From Labedella gwakjiensis (GTDB lineage: Bacteria; Actinomycetota; Actinomycetes; Actinomycetales; Microbacteriaceae), in NCBI RefSeq assembly GCF_003014675.1, contig NZ_PYAU01000001.1, positions 434,001 to 498,000 of the forward strand: 64,000 nt of DNA, written 5' to 3'. Below, piece by piece: positions 18,831-26,776 of the stretch. The translations under genes were made by a program, and so were the position numbers. The notes below the pieces were generated by a model, which was not told where the DNA came from, did not search any database, and saw only the letters and a program-made list of their open reading frames with translations. Each line of letters opens with the position of its first letter. The stretch's first letter is position 1.

Positions 18831-19622
18831 CTAGAGCGCGGGAACGGGTTCGTGGGAGTCGGCCGGGTCGAGAGCCGCGCGTCGCGCGGCCAGACGGTCG
18901 TGGACGACCACGACGGCGCCGGCGGCGACGAAGAGCGCCGACATGGGCACGGCGATGAGGAACATCGACATCACGTCCGCCGCCGGCGTGACGAGCGCGC
19001 TGAAGAGGACGATCGCGATGATCCACACCCGCCAACTCCGCACGATCGTGCGGGCCGGCAGCAGGCCGATGAGGTTGAGGAGCACGATGAAGACGGGCAG
19101 GACGAAAGCGGTTCCGGTCGCGACCACGAACTTGACGACGAAGCCGACGTAGGACGATGCGTCCAGCACGCTGCTGCTCTCGTCGGAGGCGAAGCTCGTG
19201 AGGAGCAGAACCATGTGCGGGAAGACGAGCAGCCCCATGGCGCATCCCGCGAGGAACAGAGGGACGGCGCTCACGAGGAAGCCGATCGTGTATCTCTTCT
19301 CCCGTCGCGTCAGCCCCGGCGCGATGAACGCGAAGAGCTCGGCGAGCCAGACGGGACTCGAGAGGACGACTCCGGCGCCGACGGCGATCGCGATCGTCAG
19401 ATCGAAGGCGCCGGTGACGCTGTCGAAGTTGAGGCTCGCGTTGCGGGAGGCCGCAAGCTCCTCGATCGGTGCGCGGACGAACTCCAGGATGGTGCCGGAG
19501 AGGAGGTAGCCGGCGACACAGCCGACGAGCAGAGCGGCGGCCGAGCGGATGAGGCGCGTTCGCGCCTCAGCGAGATGCCGGGAGAGGGGCATCCGCGCGG
19601 CCGGCGCTCCGATGGCGGTCAT
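18831..19622 (-). CDS. tatC: Twin-arginine translocase subunit TatC
   Basis: A 263-residue polytopic membrane protein, the substrate-receptor core of the Tat machinery. It begins with the TatC-typical PLSRHLAEARTRLIR amphipathic segment and shows six hydrophobic helices. The conserved FAFIAPGLTRREKR loop and the APxADV segment near residue 215 (TPAADVMSMF) are both present. ATG 19622 overlaps the tatA stop codon by four bases (ATGA), so translation is coupled. Together with TatA and the TatB-like protein it would export folded proteins bearing RR signal peptides, such as the dioxygenase-like lipoprotein encoded just upstream. Confidence 0.95.
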   Translation of the reverse strand: MTAIGAPAARMPLSRHLAEARTRLIRSAAALLVGCVAGYLLSGTILEFVRAPIEELAASRNASLNFDSVTGAFDLTIAIAVGAGVVLSSPVWLAELFAFIAPGLTRREKRYTIGFLVSAVPLFLAGCAMGLLVFPHMVLLLTSFASDESSSVLDASSYVGFVVKFVVATGTAFVLPVFIVLLNLIGLLPARTIVRSWRVWIIAIVLFSALVTPAADVMSMFLIAVPMSALFVAAGAVVVVHDRLAARRAALDPADSHEPVPAL

Positions 19623-19870
19623 GGGCGGGTGTGCTCTGGAGTGCGAGCGTCCACCGACGTGGATACGGACGCGTCGTCGGCGGTGGCCGTCCGCGCACTC
19701 GTCTCACGCGAGTCCGCGCGGTCGGGCGTCGTCTCCGACGTCTCCGCCTTGAGGATGCGCACGGATTGGCCCACGCTGCGGGCGAGAGACGGGAGCTTGG
19801 CCGCTCCGAAGACGAGGAGCACGATGGCGAGGATGATGAGGGCGTGCCATCCGGTGAGGTTCTGAAGCAT
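19619..19870 (-). CDS. tatA: Twin-arginine translocase subunit TatA
   Basis: An 83-residue TatA. A membrane helix (WHALIILAIVLLVFG) is followed by the AAKLPSLARSVGQSVRIL amphipathic helix and a Thr/Asp/Ala-rich tail. The FGAAKLP motif is diagnostic, and length is typical of TatA/E. Its stop overlaps the tatC start. The gene follows the Tat-signal lipoprotein gene by 51 bases on the same strand with no terminator between, so read-through is plausible. Confidence 0.93.
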   Translation of the reverse strand: MLQNLTGWHALIILAIVLLVFGAAKLPSLARSVGQSVRILKAETSETTPDRADSRETSARTATADDASVSTSVDARTPEHTRP

Positions 19871-19921
19871 GAGATGTCCTGACGGTCGTTGATGGGCGGG
19901 TGGAATGGAGTGGGTGGTCGA

Positions 19922-20914
19922 TCAGTTGCCGCCGCCACCACCACCGCCGGACGGCGCGGCTCCAGCGGTCGGGGTCGTCGAGGTGTCGACGCGGACGGTG
20001 AGCGACACGGCGTAGCCGGCTGTCGTGTCGCCGGTCACGGTGGCGATCTGGAGGGCGCCGCCGTCGTCGCCGAAGACGTTGTCGGAGTCGAGGCTCACCT
20101 GCGCGAGGTTGCTGCTCGAGCCGCTGTAGGCGGAGAGGGCGTAGACCGCGCTGCAGGGGTCCTCGGGCATCGCCACTTGGGAGGTCGCGATCGCGTTGGA
20201 GGCGTCGCTGATCGAGTCGACGTCCGGGTAGACCTCGAAGTGTATGTGCGGCCAGCGACCCGAGTAGCACGCGGGGTAGATCGACGTGAAGGAGACGACC
20301 CCGTCGGAGCCCGCCACCTGGACGCCGCGCAGGTAGGTCACGTCCTCGATGCCGGACGAGTACATCGAGTAGCGGCCCTGGGAGTCGCAGTGCCAGACGT
20401 AGACGGCGACGTTCTCGAACGGCACGTCACCGTTCGCCATGTCGAGGATCGTGAGGTCGAGCGTGATCGGAACGCCCTCGGCCGTGGCGGCGCCGTCGAT
20501 GCTCGACCGGATGTCGCTGCGGACGATGCCCGACTGCTCCAGCACGTCGGCGCCGTTGGAGCCGTCTCCGGGGTAGGGCCCGGCCGTCTCGTCGGGGATC
20601 TCGGCTGCGGGGACGTCCACGGCGGCGGTCGTCGCGGTGGCCGTGGCGCTCGGTCTCGCCGTCGCCGTCGGCGTCGCCGAGGAGGTCGCTGTCGCCGCGG
20701 CCGTCGTGCTGCCCGTCGCGGTCGAGGAGCAGGCGGCGAGCGTCACGGCTCCGACTCCGGCGCCGACGAGGGTCAGGACACCGCGACGGCTGATGAGCGT
20801 CCGGATGTCGAAGGGGGCTCCCTGGTCGACGACCTCCTCGTCGGCCCGGTCGAGGAGACGGCCCTCGTAGGCGGGGCCGTCAGGGGTCTGCTCGGGTTCG
20901 GGGATGCGTGTCAT
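19922..20914 (-). CDS. Tat-signal lipoprotein with intradiol ring-cleavage dioxygenase fold
   Basis: A 330-residue exported protein. A long cytoplasmic n-region precedes the twin-arginine motif SRRGVLTLV (Arg43-Arg44) and a lipobox LAAC with Cys62. A Ser/Thr/Ala-rich linker (63-100) leads to a core resembling protocatechuate/hydroxyquinol dioxygenases. The core has an ETAGPYPG segment, the GVVSF strand, and a Tyr-x6-HIHFEVY cluster that could supply the Tyr/His iron ligands. The C-terminus is poly-glycine. ATG 20914 follows GAAGGAGAAGG. Secreted intradiol-like proteins of actinobacteria mostly have unknown substrates. Its position immediately upstream of the tat operon fits its export route. 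Confidence 0.85.
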   Translation of the reverse strand: MTRIPEPEQTPDGPAYEGRLLDRADEEVVDQGAPFDIRTLISRRGVLTLVGAGVGAVTLAACSSTATGSTTAAATATSSATPTATARPSATATATTAAVDVPAAEIPDETAGPYPGDGSNGADVLEQSGIVRSDIRSSIDGAATAEGVPITLDLTILDMANGDVPFENVAVYVWHCDSQGRYSMYSSGIEDVTYLRGVQVAGSDGVVSFTSIYPACYSGRWPHIHFEVYPDVDSISDASNAIATSQVAMPEDPCSAVYALSAYSGSSSNLAQVSLDSDNVFGDDGGALQIATVTGDTTAGYAVSLTVRVDTSTTPTAGAAPSGGGGGGGN

Positions 20915-21124
20915 GGGTCCTTCTCCTTCGGTCGTGTACCGGTCGATTCCCCGAGTGTGGATCGACCACACAGCAGTCACCCATGAGAAACCTATGAACA
21001 TTCCATGCCTGGAGATCCGGGCCGGTCGCACGCGCCCGACGTGCACGCAAGGCCCTCCCCCGGCCCCGTCGATTCGCGTGAGATGGAACAGCAGCACACG
21101 TGACGCCGACGAGGAGGAGTACCG

Positions 21125-22525
21125 ATGAACGACCAGGCCGGAATACCCGAGGCGGAGTCCCTCTCCCCGGACGCCCGCACGATCGCGATCCTCGGGGCCG
21201 GCGGCGACCTCACCGAACGCCTCCTCCTGCCCGGACTCGGCCACGTCGTCGAGAACGCGCGGGGTCTGGACCTCACACTCATCGGCGCCGCGCGCACACC
21301 CCAGAGCGACGACGAGTGGCAGGCCCTCGTCCGCCGCAGCCTCGAGGCCGCGGGCATCTCCTCGCACACCGTCGACTCGCTGACCGCCGGCGCGCGGTTC
21401 GTCGCGACCGACGCCTCCGATCCGGAGCAGCTGAAGGCGCTCCTCGACGCGTGCCCGTCCTCGCCTGTCCTCTACGTGGCGCTCCCACCGTCCATGGGGC
21501 ACACCGTCGCCGAGTCGCTCGCCGCCATCGATCTGCCCGACGACCTCGTCGTCGCGATCGAGAAGCCCTTCGGTGAGGACCTCGACGACGCGCGTTCCCT
21601 CAACGAGGCGCTCGCCGACGTCATCCCCGAGGACCGCCTGTGGCGCATCGATCACTTCCTCGGCAACGCGACCGCGCTCGGAATGCTGGGGCTGCGGTTC
21701 GGGAACCGCTTCCTCGAGGCCACGTGGAACGCCGAGCACGTCGAGAAGATCGAGGTGCTCTACGACGAGGAGCTCGGCATCGAGGGCCGCGCCACGTTCT
21801 ACGACCAGACCGGCGCTCTCCGCGACATGCTGCAGAGCCACCTCCTCATGGTCCTCGCGCTCACCACGATGGAACGCCCGGACGCCATCACGGCGGACGA
21901 GGTGCACGACCGCATGGCCGAGGTGCTCGGGTCCGTCCGCCTGTGGCGCGACGACCCGCGAACGGCACGGCGCGCTCGCTACACGGAGGGGCGCGTCGAC
22001 GGGCGCCTCTTCCCCTCCTACGTCGACGAGCCCGACGTGGACGCCGATCGCGGCATCGAGACGCTCGCGCAGATCCTCCTGCAGATCGACAACCCCCGCT
22101 GGGAGGGCGTGCCCATCGTGCTGCGCTCCGGCAAGGCGATCGGATCCCCCCGCAGGGAGGTCGCCGTGCACTTCCGTCCATCGACCCCTCCGACGGGACT
22201 CGGCGGCGCGTCGGCCGACGGCGGGACGGTGCTCAGGATGTCGCTCAAGACCGGCGACGTCGACCTCGACCTGTTCGTCAACGGCGCGCAGGACGTCGCG
22301 GAACTCGAACGGGTGGTCCTCGAAGCGCGGCCCGGCACGGCCGACCTCGACGCCTACGGCCAGGTGCTCGCGGGAATCCTCGACGGGGACACCCTGCTCT
22401 CGGTCCGCGGCGACGTCGCCGAGCAGTGCTGGCGCATCGTCACGCCCGTCCTCACCGCCTGGAGCGAGGGCGACGCTCCGCTCGAGGAGTACGAGGCGGG
22501 CGGCGCCGGTCCTGCCGACTGGTGA
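21125..22525 (+). CDS. Atypical glucose-6-phosphate dehydrogenase paralogue
   Basis: A 466-residue Rossmann-fold protein homologous to Zwf. The nucleotide-binding segment reads GAGGDLTERLLLPGL (usually GASGDLTKRKLLPAL). The substrate signature, normally RIDHYLGKE, reads RIDHFLGN at residues 174-181, so the substrate-binding lysine is replaced by Asn181. The catalytic histidine in the DMLQSHLL helix (about residue 239) and the downstream RSGKAI lysine are retained. Classic Zwf activity is therefore doubtful; altered sugar-phosphate specificity or a regulatory role is possible. ATG 21125 follows GGAGGAG. No pentose-phosphate partner (opcA, gnd, tal) is adjacent. Confidence 0.82.
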   Translation: MNDQAGIPEAESLSPDARTIAILGAGGDLTERLLLPGLGHVVENARGLDLTLIGAARTPQSDDEWQALVRRSLEAAGISSHTVDSLTAGARFVATDASDPEQLKALLDACPSSPVLYVALPPSMGHTVAESLAAIDLPDDLVVAIEKPFGEDLDDARSLNEALADVIPEDRLWRIDHFLGNATALGMLGLRFGNRFLEATWNAEHVEKIEVLYDEELGIEGRATFYDQTGALRDMLQSHLLMVLALTTMERPDAITADEVHDRMAEVLGSVRLWRDDPRTARRARYTEGRVDGRLFPSYVDEPDVDADRGIETLAQILLQIDNPRWEGVPIVLRSGKAIGSPRREVAVHFRPSTPPTGLGGASADGGTVLRMSLKTGDVDLDLFVNGAQDVAELERVVLEARPGTADLDAYGQVLAGILDGDTLLSVRGDVAEQCWRIVTPVLTAWSEGDAPLEEYEAGGAGPADW

Positions 22526-22591
22526 GATTCGGATTCGGCGGGATAACGCAAGCCCGTCGTGCAGGTGCCACACGGGCGTAGCCTCGCCGCC

Positions 22592-23410
22592 ATGGGCCAT
22601 AAGAAGAAGTCGAAGAAGCAGCAGAACCACATCGACAAGAAGGCGTACGAGAAGGAACTGAAGCGTCTCCAGGTCGAACTCGTGAGCATGCAGCAGTGGA
22701 TCGGCGCATCCGGGGCGCGCGTCCTCGTGATCTTCGAGGGCCGCGACGCCGCCGGGAAGGGCGGCGCCATCAAGCGCGTCATGCAGTACTTGAACCCGCG
22801 CACGGCCCGCGTCGTCGCGCTGCCGCAGCCGTCCGAGCGCGAGAAGGGTCAGTGGTACTTCCAGCGCTACATCGAACGTCTCCCGACGAAGGGCGAGATC
22901 GTGCTCATGGACCGCTCCTGGTACAACCGGGCCGGCGTCGAGCGCGTCATGGGCTACTGCACCGACGAGGAGTACGAGCGCTTCCTCGCGCAGGTGCCCC
23001 AGGTGGAGAAGATGCTCGTCGACGACGGCATCATCCTCCTCAAGTACTGGTACTCGGTCTCCGACACCGAGCAGGAGAAGCGGTTCCGTTCGCGGCTGCA
23101 CGACCCGATGCGACGCTGGAAGCTCTCGGACACCGACCTGCTGTCCATCACGAAGTGGGAGGACTACTCGCGGGCGAAGGACGCCATGTTCGACGTGACC
23201 GACCACGAGTACGCACCCTGGTGGTCGATCGACAGCGACGACAAGAAAGCAGCTCGCATCAACACGATCAACCATCTGCTGAGCCAGATCCCGTACGACC
23301 GCCTCGACCCCGATGAGGTGCACTTCCCCGAGCGGCCGGCCGCGTCCGACACCGAACGCCCGCCGATCGAGGACCACCGGTTCGTGCCGGACCACGCGGC
23401 GACGCTCTAG
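22592..23410 (+). CDS. ppk2: Polyphosphate kinase 2 family protein
   Basis: A 272-residue PPK2-family kinase. A Lys-rich N-terminus (residues 3-27) precedes the Walker A motif GRDAAGKGG (50-58). The Walker B segment MDRSWYNRAGVE comes next, with the family lid sequence between them. Such enzymes move phosphate between polyphosphate and nucleoside di- or monophosphates. The exact direction and nucleotide class cannot be assigned, but the length matches single-domain PPK2 class I. ATG 22592 has TAGCCT seven bases upstream (leaderless). Confidence 0.93.
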   Translation: MGHKKKSKKQQNHIDKKAYEKELKRLQVELVSMQQWIGASGARVLVIFEGRDAAGKGGAIKRVMQYLNPRTARVVALPQPSEREKGQWYFQRYIERLPTKGEIVLMDRSWYNRAGVERVMGYCTDEEYERFLAQVPQVEKMLVDDGIILLKYWYSVSDTEQEKRFRSRLHDPMRRWKLSDTDLLSITKWEDYSRAKDAMFDVTDHEYAPWWSIDSDDKKAARINTINHLLSQIPYDRLDPDEVHFPERPAASDTERPPIEDHRFVPDHAATL

Positions 23411-23488
23411 CCGATCGACCGGCCCACGAGGCTGCCGCCGTCTCCGGTCAGACGGAGACGACGGCAACCTGTGGCGTGCACCGAAGGG

Positions 23489-25057
23489 CTAGACCGTGAC
23501 GGTATCCACTGCGCCGTCGGGGCGACGACGCACCGCGGCCCCGCCCTCCCCTTCAAACCGACGACCCCAGCCCGTCAGCACGGCCACGAGCATCACCGCG
23601 GTGAGCATGAGCGGGTAGAACGACGTGGTGAAGATGGAGAATGCCGAGAGCACCGGTACATCGTCGCCGTAGCCCTGCGTCAACTGGCTCGAGATGAGGA
23701 GGAAGACGCTCGCCACCGGGACGACGGCGCCGATGCCGAGCGTGAAGCCGTCCATGACGTTTGCCCGGCGGTACGGGTGGAGCTGAGCCTTGGCTCCGAG
23801 CTTGTCGGCGACGGGTCCGAACATGAGCATCGACGGACTGTTGACGCCGGCGAACAGCGCCGCGGCAGCGGCCGCACCGATGCCCATCGTCAGCTCGGCC
23901 CGCATGGGAGTGGCCGACCGCTCCGAGCGTCCGACCAGATCGACGACGAGGTCGAACACCCCGGCACCCTGGAGGATGCCGACGATCGCGAAGATCACGA
24001 TCGCGAGACCGACGAGCGGGAGCATGTCGCCGACACCGGTGACGAGAAGGCCTCCCGGGGCGCCGTCCTCTCCCACCGAGATCACGTCGGCCAGGCTCAT
24101 GAGCCCCGTCGCGAGTCCGATGACGATGCCCGAGAGGAGTCCGACGGTCGCGGCGAGGAAGATGTCGCGCTTCCAGAACGCGACGGCGAGGAGGACGACC
24201 ACGGGAACGACCATGACGAGGCTCATCGGGTCGCCGTCCGCGCCGGCGATCGCCCCCGAAGCGCCGCGGCCCGAGCCGACGAGTCCGAAGACGAGGAAGA
24301 GCACGGCGCTGATTCCGGCCGCCACGAGTGCGTAGGGCGCTCGCGAGCGGACGACGCCGCCGATCTCGGCGATGCCCTGGCGGCGGCGGTAGCGCTGTGT
24401 GGACGCCGAGACGATCGTGGAGTCGGAGATGGGAGCGAGATTGTCGCCGAAGATCGCTCCGGAGAGGATCGCACCGGCCAGGAGGACCGGGTCGGCGCCG
24501 AGCAGGACACCCGCAGGGTAGAAGATCGGGAAGGCCGTGAACATCGTGCCGAACGAGGTGCCCGTGGACATCGAGATGACGCACGTGAGGACGAAGGTCA
24601 CCGCGGCGAACGTCCCGCCGTCGATCCCGATCTGCCCCGCGAGCCACACGAAGCCACCGGCCACGTCAGACTGCGTGATCATGGCGGCGACCATGCTGAC
24701 GACGAGCAGGATGAGCAGGAGCGAGACCGAGTTCCGGGACGACACCCCGGCGATGATGTGCTCCCAGAACCGCGAATACGATCGCGCGAACAGACCGGCG
24801 ACGAGGACGCCGGCGAGTCCCGAGGCCGTGAGGGCGTTCATGTCGAAGACGCCGAACACCATGAAGAAGGCGACCACCCCGGCAAGGAAGATGCCAGGGG
24901 CGATAAACGCCCCGGCGATCCCGATCCGAAAGTCGAGCCGGGGCCCGGCTCCGGTGCCCTCGGGGCCACTCGCTGCACCCCCGGTCGGGTCGGTGGATCC
25001 CGGTGCTGGCGAGGCGTGCTCCGCGGGTGTCGCGCGTCGGGTGGGCTTGAGCGTCAT
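23489..25057 (-). CDS. NhaC-family Na+/H+ antiporter
   Basis: A 522-residue transporter with about twelve membrane helices after a 35-residue cytoplasmic N-terminus. Diagnostic segments are TGTSFGTMFTAFPIF and the FGDNLAPISDSTIVSAS motif, which corresponds to the GD-x-x-SP-x-SDTT signature of the NhaC/ArcD-like ion transporter family. ATG 25057 follows an AGGAG site; the apparent upstream extension is only translation of the tandem-repeat region. Likely role: sodium extrusion or pH homeostasis. Some homologues carry organic acids or amino acids, so the substrate is provisional. Confidence 0.87.
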   Translation of the reverse strand: MTLKPTRRATPAEHASPAPGSTDPTGGAASGPEGTGAGPRLDFRIGIAGAFIAPGIFLAGVVAFFMVFGVFDMNALTASGLAGVLVAGLFARSYSRFWEHIIAGVSSRNSVSLLLILLVVSMVAAMITQSDVAGGFVWLAGQIGIDGGTFAAVTFVLTCVISMSTGTSFGTMFTAFPIFYPAGVLLGADPVLLAGAILSGAIFGDNLAPISDSTIVSASTQRYRRRQGIAEIGGVVRSRAPYALVAAGISAVLFLVFGLVGSGRGASGAIAGADGDPMSLVMVVPVVVLLAVAFWKRDIFLAATVGLLSGIVIGLATGLMSLADVISVGEDGAPGGLLVTGVGDMLPLVGLAIVIFAIVGILQGAGVFDLVVDLVGRSERSATPMRAELTMGIGAAAAAALFAGVNSPSMLMFGPVADKLGAKAQLHPYRRANVMDGFTLGIGAVVPVASVFLLISSQLTQGYGDDVPVLSAFSIFTTSFYPLMLTAVMLVAVLTGWGRRFEGEGGAAVRRRPDGAVDTVTV

Positions 25058-25120
25058 GGCTGATCGACTCCTGGTTCGAAGGGGTATGGGGGGGGTCAGA
25101 GCATGGATGGAGCGGCTTTC

Positions 25121-25200
25121 GGTGGATCGATGGAACGGTGGATCGGTGGATCGGTGGATCGGTGGATCGGTGGATCGGTGGATCGTGGAACGTGGATCGT
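25121..25200. repeat. GGATCGGT tandem repeat upstream of the NhaC-family gene
   Basis: Five perfect 8-bp units GGATCGGT occupy 25140-25179, flanked by degenerate copies (GGATCGAT, GGAACGGT, GGATCGTG) from about 25121 to 25200. The array fills much of the 206-base gap between the esterase and the antiporter start. The unit is not a multiple of three and the region appears non-coding. It lies 60-140 bases upstream of the antiporter start codon. Confidence 0.9.
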
Positions 25201-25263
25201 GGTGCGGAGTGCGGTGGTGCGGATCGTGGGTCCGTGACGGGCGTCCGCGGACGGCCCGGCGCA

Positions 25264-26196
25264 TCACCCCGGCCGAGGGGCCAGACCGAGTGCCCGGGCG
25301 AGGCCGCCGAGCATCCCGTCGCGGATGCGCGCGCTGCTCGGAGCCGCTGGGGCGAATTCGAACGAGCCGTGGAAAGTCCCGGGATGGGAGTGCAGCTCGA
25401 CGCTGACGCCCGCATCCAGCAACCGGACGGCGAACTCGATGTCCTGGTTGCGCACCGGATCGATCTCCATGGCGGCGATGTACGTGGGAGGGAGCCCCGA
25501 GAGATCGGTCGCTCTCGCCGGTGCGGCATACGCCGAGACACCCGGATCCGTCCGCCCCGCATAGCTCGGTCCGAGGTAGTAGCGCCAGACGAGCTCAGCG
25601 GTACTGCCGGTGCCTGCGCGGTCGTCGACCGCCGGGCTCAGGAGCAGTTGGTACGCGATCGGCGGTCCGCCCTCATCGCGAGCCCGGAGGACGATACCCG
25701 CAGCGAGACCTCCGCCGGCGCTCGATCCCGCCACGGCGAGCAGCCCCGGATCGATGCCGAGCTCCCCGGCACTCGAGCTCACGTGGAGGAGTGCCGCGTA
25801 GCAATCGTCGAGAGGACCGGGGAACGGGGTCTCGGGCGCGAGGCGATAGTCGACGTTCGCGACAGCGATGCCGAGCTCGCGCACGACCTCGAGGCAGAAG
25901 TACTCGAACTCCTGCGCTCGACCGAGGACGAAGCCGCCGCCGTGGATCGCGAGGAGCACGGGGAGGGTGCCGCCGCGCCCCGTCGGCCGCAGGAAGCGAA
26001 TCGGCACGTCCGGGTCGTCTCCGAGTCCGGGCGCCACGATGTCGGTCACGTCGACCCCTTCGTAGGAGAGCGCTTCGATCGCCCGACGAGATGCGTCGTC
26101 CGTCACGCGACGAGCGCTGGCGAGGTCCGCGATGTCGATGTCCGCTGCGCCGGCGACGGCTGCCAACTCGGGGAGGAGGTTCGGATGCACCGTCAT
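25264..26196 (-). CDS. Alpha/beta hydrolase, hormone-sensitive-lipase type esterase
   Basis: A 310-residue esterase of the HSL family. The oxyanion motif HGGGF is at residues 85-89 and the nucleophile elbow GSSAG has Ser159. An Asp in the MEIDPVRNQ segment and a His in PGTFHGSFEF complete the triad. The YRLAPE motif after the HGGG strand is also typical. No signal peptide. ATG 26196 follows GAAGG. It is divergent from the Lrp/AsnC regulator, which may control it. The substrate is probably a short-chain ester. Confidence 0.9.
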   Translation of the reverse strand: MTVHPNLLPELAAVAGAADIDIADLASARRVTDDASRRAIEALSYEGVDVTDIVAPGLGDDPDVPIRFLRPTGRGGTLPVLLAIHGGGFVLGRAQEFEYFCLEVVRELGIAVANVDYRLAPETPFPGPLDDCYAALLHVSSSAGELGIDPGLLAVAGSSAGGGLAAGIVLRARDEGGPPIAYQLLLSPAVDDRAGTGSTAELVWRYYLGPSYAGRTDPGVSAYAAPARATDLSGLPPTYIAAMEIDPVRNQDIEFAVRLLDAGVSVELHSHPGTFHGSFEFAPAAPSSARIRDGMLGGLARALGLAPRPG

Positions 26197-26234
26197 GGAT
26201 GCACCTTCGTTTCGGTTCCGTTTCGAGTCGATGG

Positions 26235-26249
26235 CGTTTGGATGAAACG
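26235..26249. promoter_or_regulatory. Candidate Lrp/AsnC operator dyad
   Basis: The 89-base divergent region between the esterase and the Lrp-type regulator contains CGTTT-GGATG-AAACG, a 15-base dyad with perfect five-base arms. Related half-sites (GTTTC) lie just before it. Lrp/AsnC proteins commonly bind such spaced dyads, so autoregulation and control of the esterase are plausible. Confidence 0.4.
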
Positions 26250-26285
26250 CGTCGTGAGGCGTCGTAGCGACGGCAGAATCGACCT

Positions 26286-26747
26286 GTGGACGCCATCGAT
26301 CGCGCAATCATCGATCAACTGCGACGGGACTGCCGCCAGTCGAATCTCGAGCTGGCGGCCGCCGTCGGGCTGACGCCGTCGCCGTGCCTGCGGCGCGTCA
26401 GACGCCTCGAGGAGGAAGGCGTGATCACCGGCTACCACGCCGACTTCGCGCCATCGGCCGTGGATCGCGGGTTCGAGGTCCTCGTGAGCATCGAGCTCGC
26501 CGACCAGTCTCCCGACACGACCACACGCTTCGAATCGGAGCTGACGTCTCACCGGGAGGTCGTCGAGGCGCGTCGGATGTTCGGCTCCCCGGATTTCGAG
26601 GTGGTCGTGGCGACGAGGGATCTCGCCGCCTACGAGACCTTCATGCGGCGGAGTCTCCTGACCCTGCCGGGCCTCGGCCGGCTCGTCTCCCGATTCCCCA
26701 TGGTGGTCATCAAAGCGGATTCGCCGTCCCGAGCACGTGCGATCTGA
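26286..26747 (+). CDS. Lrp/AsnC family transcriptional regulator
   Basis: A 153-residue feast/famine regulator. The N-terminal winged helix (residues 3-50) includes SNLELAAAVGLTPSPCLRRVRRLEEEGVI, the classic AsnC-type HTH. The RAM ligand-binding domain (about 65-140) ends in a VSRFPMVVIK strand. GTG 26286 has CAGAAT six bases upstream. It sits between a divergent esterase and the convergent 2,2-dialkylglycine decarboxylase gene. Amino-acid binding, and control of one or both neighbours, is likely but inferred. Confidence 0.92.
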   Translation: MDAIDRAIIDQLRRDCRQSNLELAAAVGLTPSPCLRRVRRLEEEGVITGYHADFAPSAVDRGFEVLVSIELADQSPDTTTRFESELTSHREVVEARRMFGSPDFEVVVATRDLAAYETFMRRSLLTLPGLGRLVSRFPMVVIKADSPSRARAI

Positions 26748-26776
26748 CGGTACGACCCCGGTCGACGTCGCCACCG

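Noticed and set aside
20915-23467. Long minus-strand open frame extending the dioxygenase-like gene to over 1100 codons
   Set aside because: It is antisense to the G6PDH-like and PPK2 genes, and the true start has a strong ribosome-binding site at 20914 just ahead of the Tat signal.
25121-25200. Possible CRISPR array
   Set aside because: The GGATCGGT units are contiguous eight-base tandem repeats without spacers.
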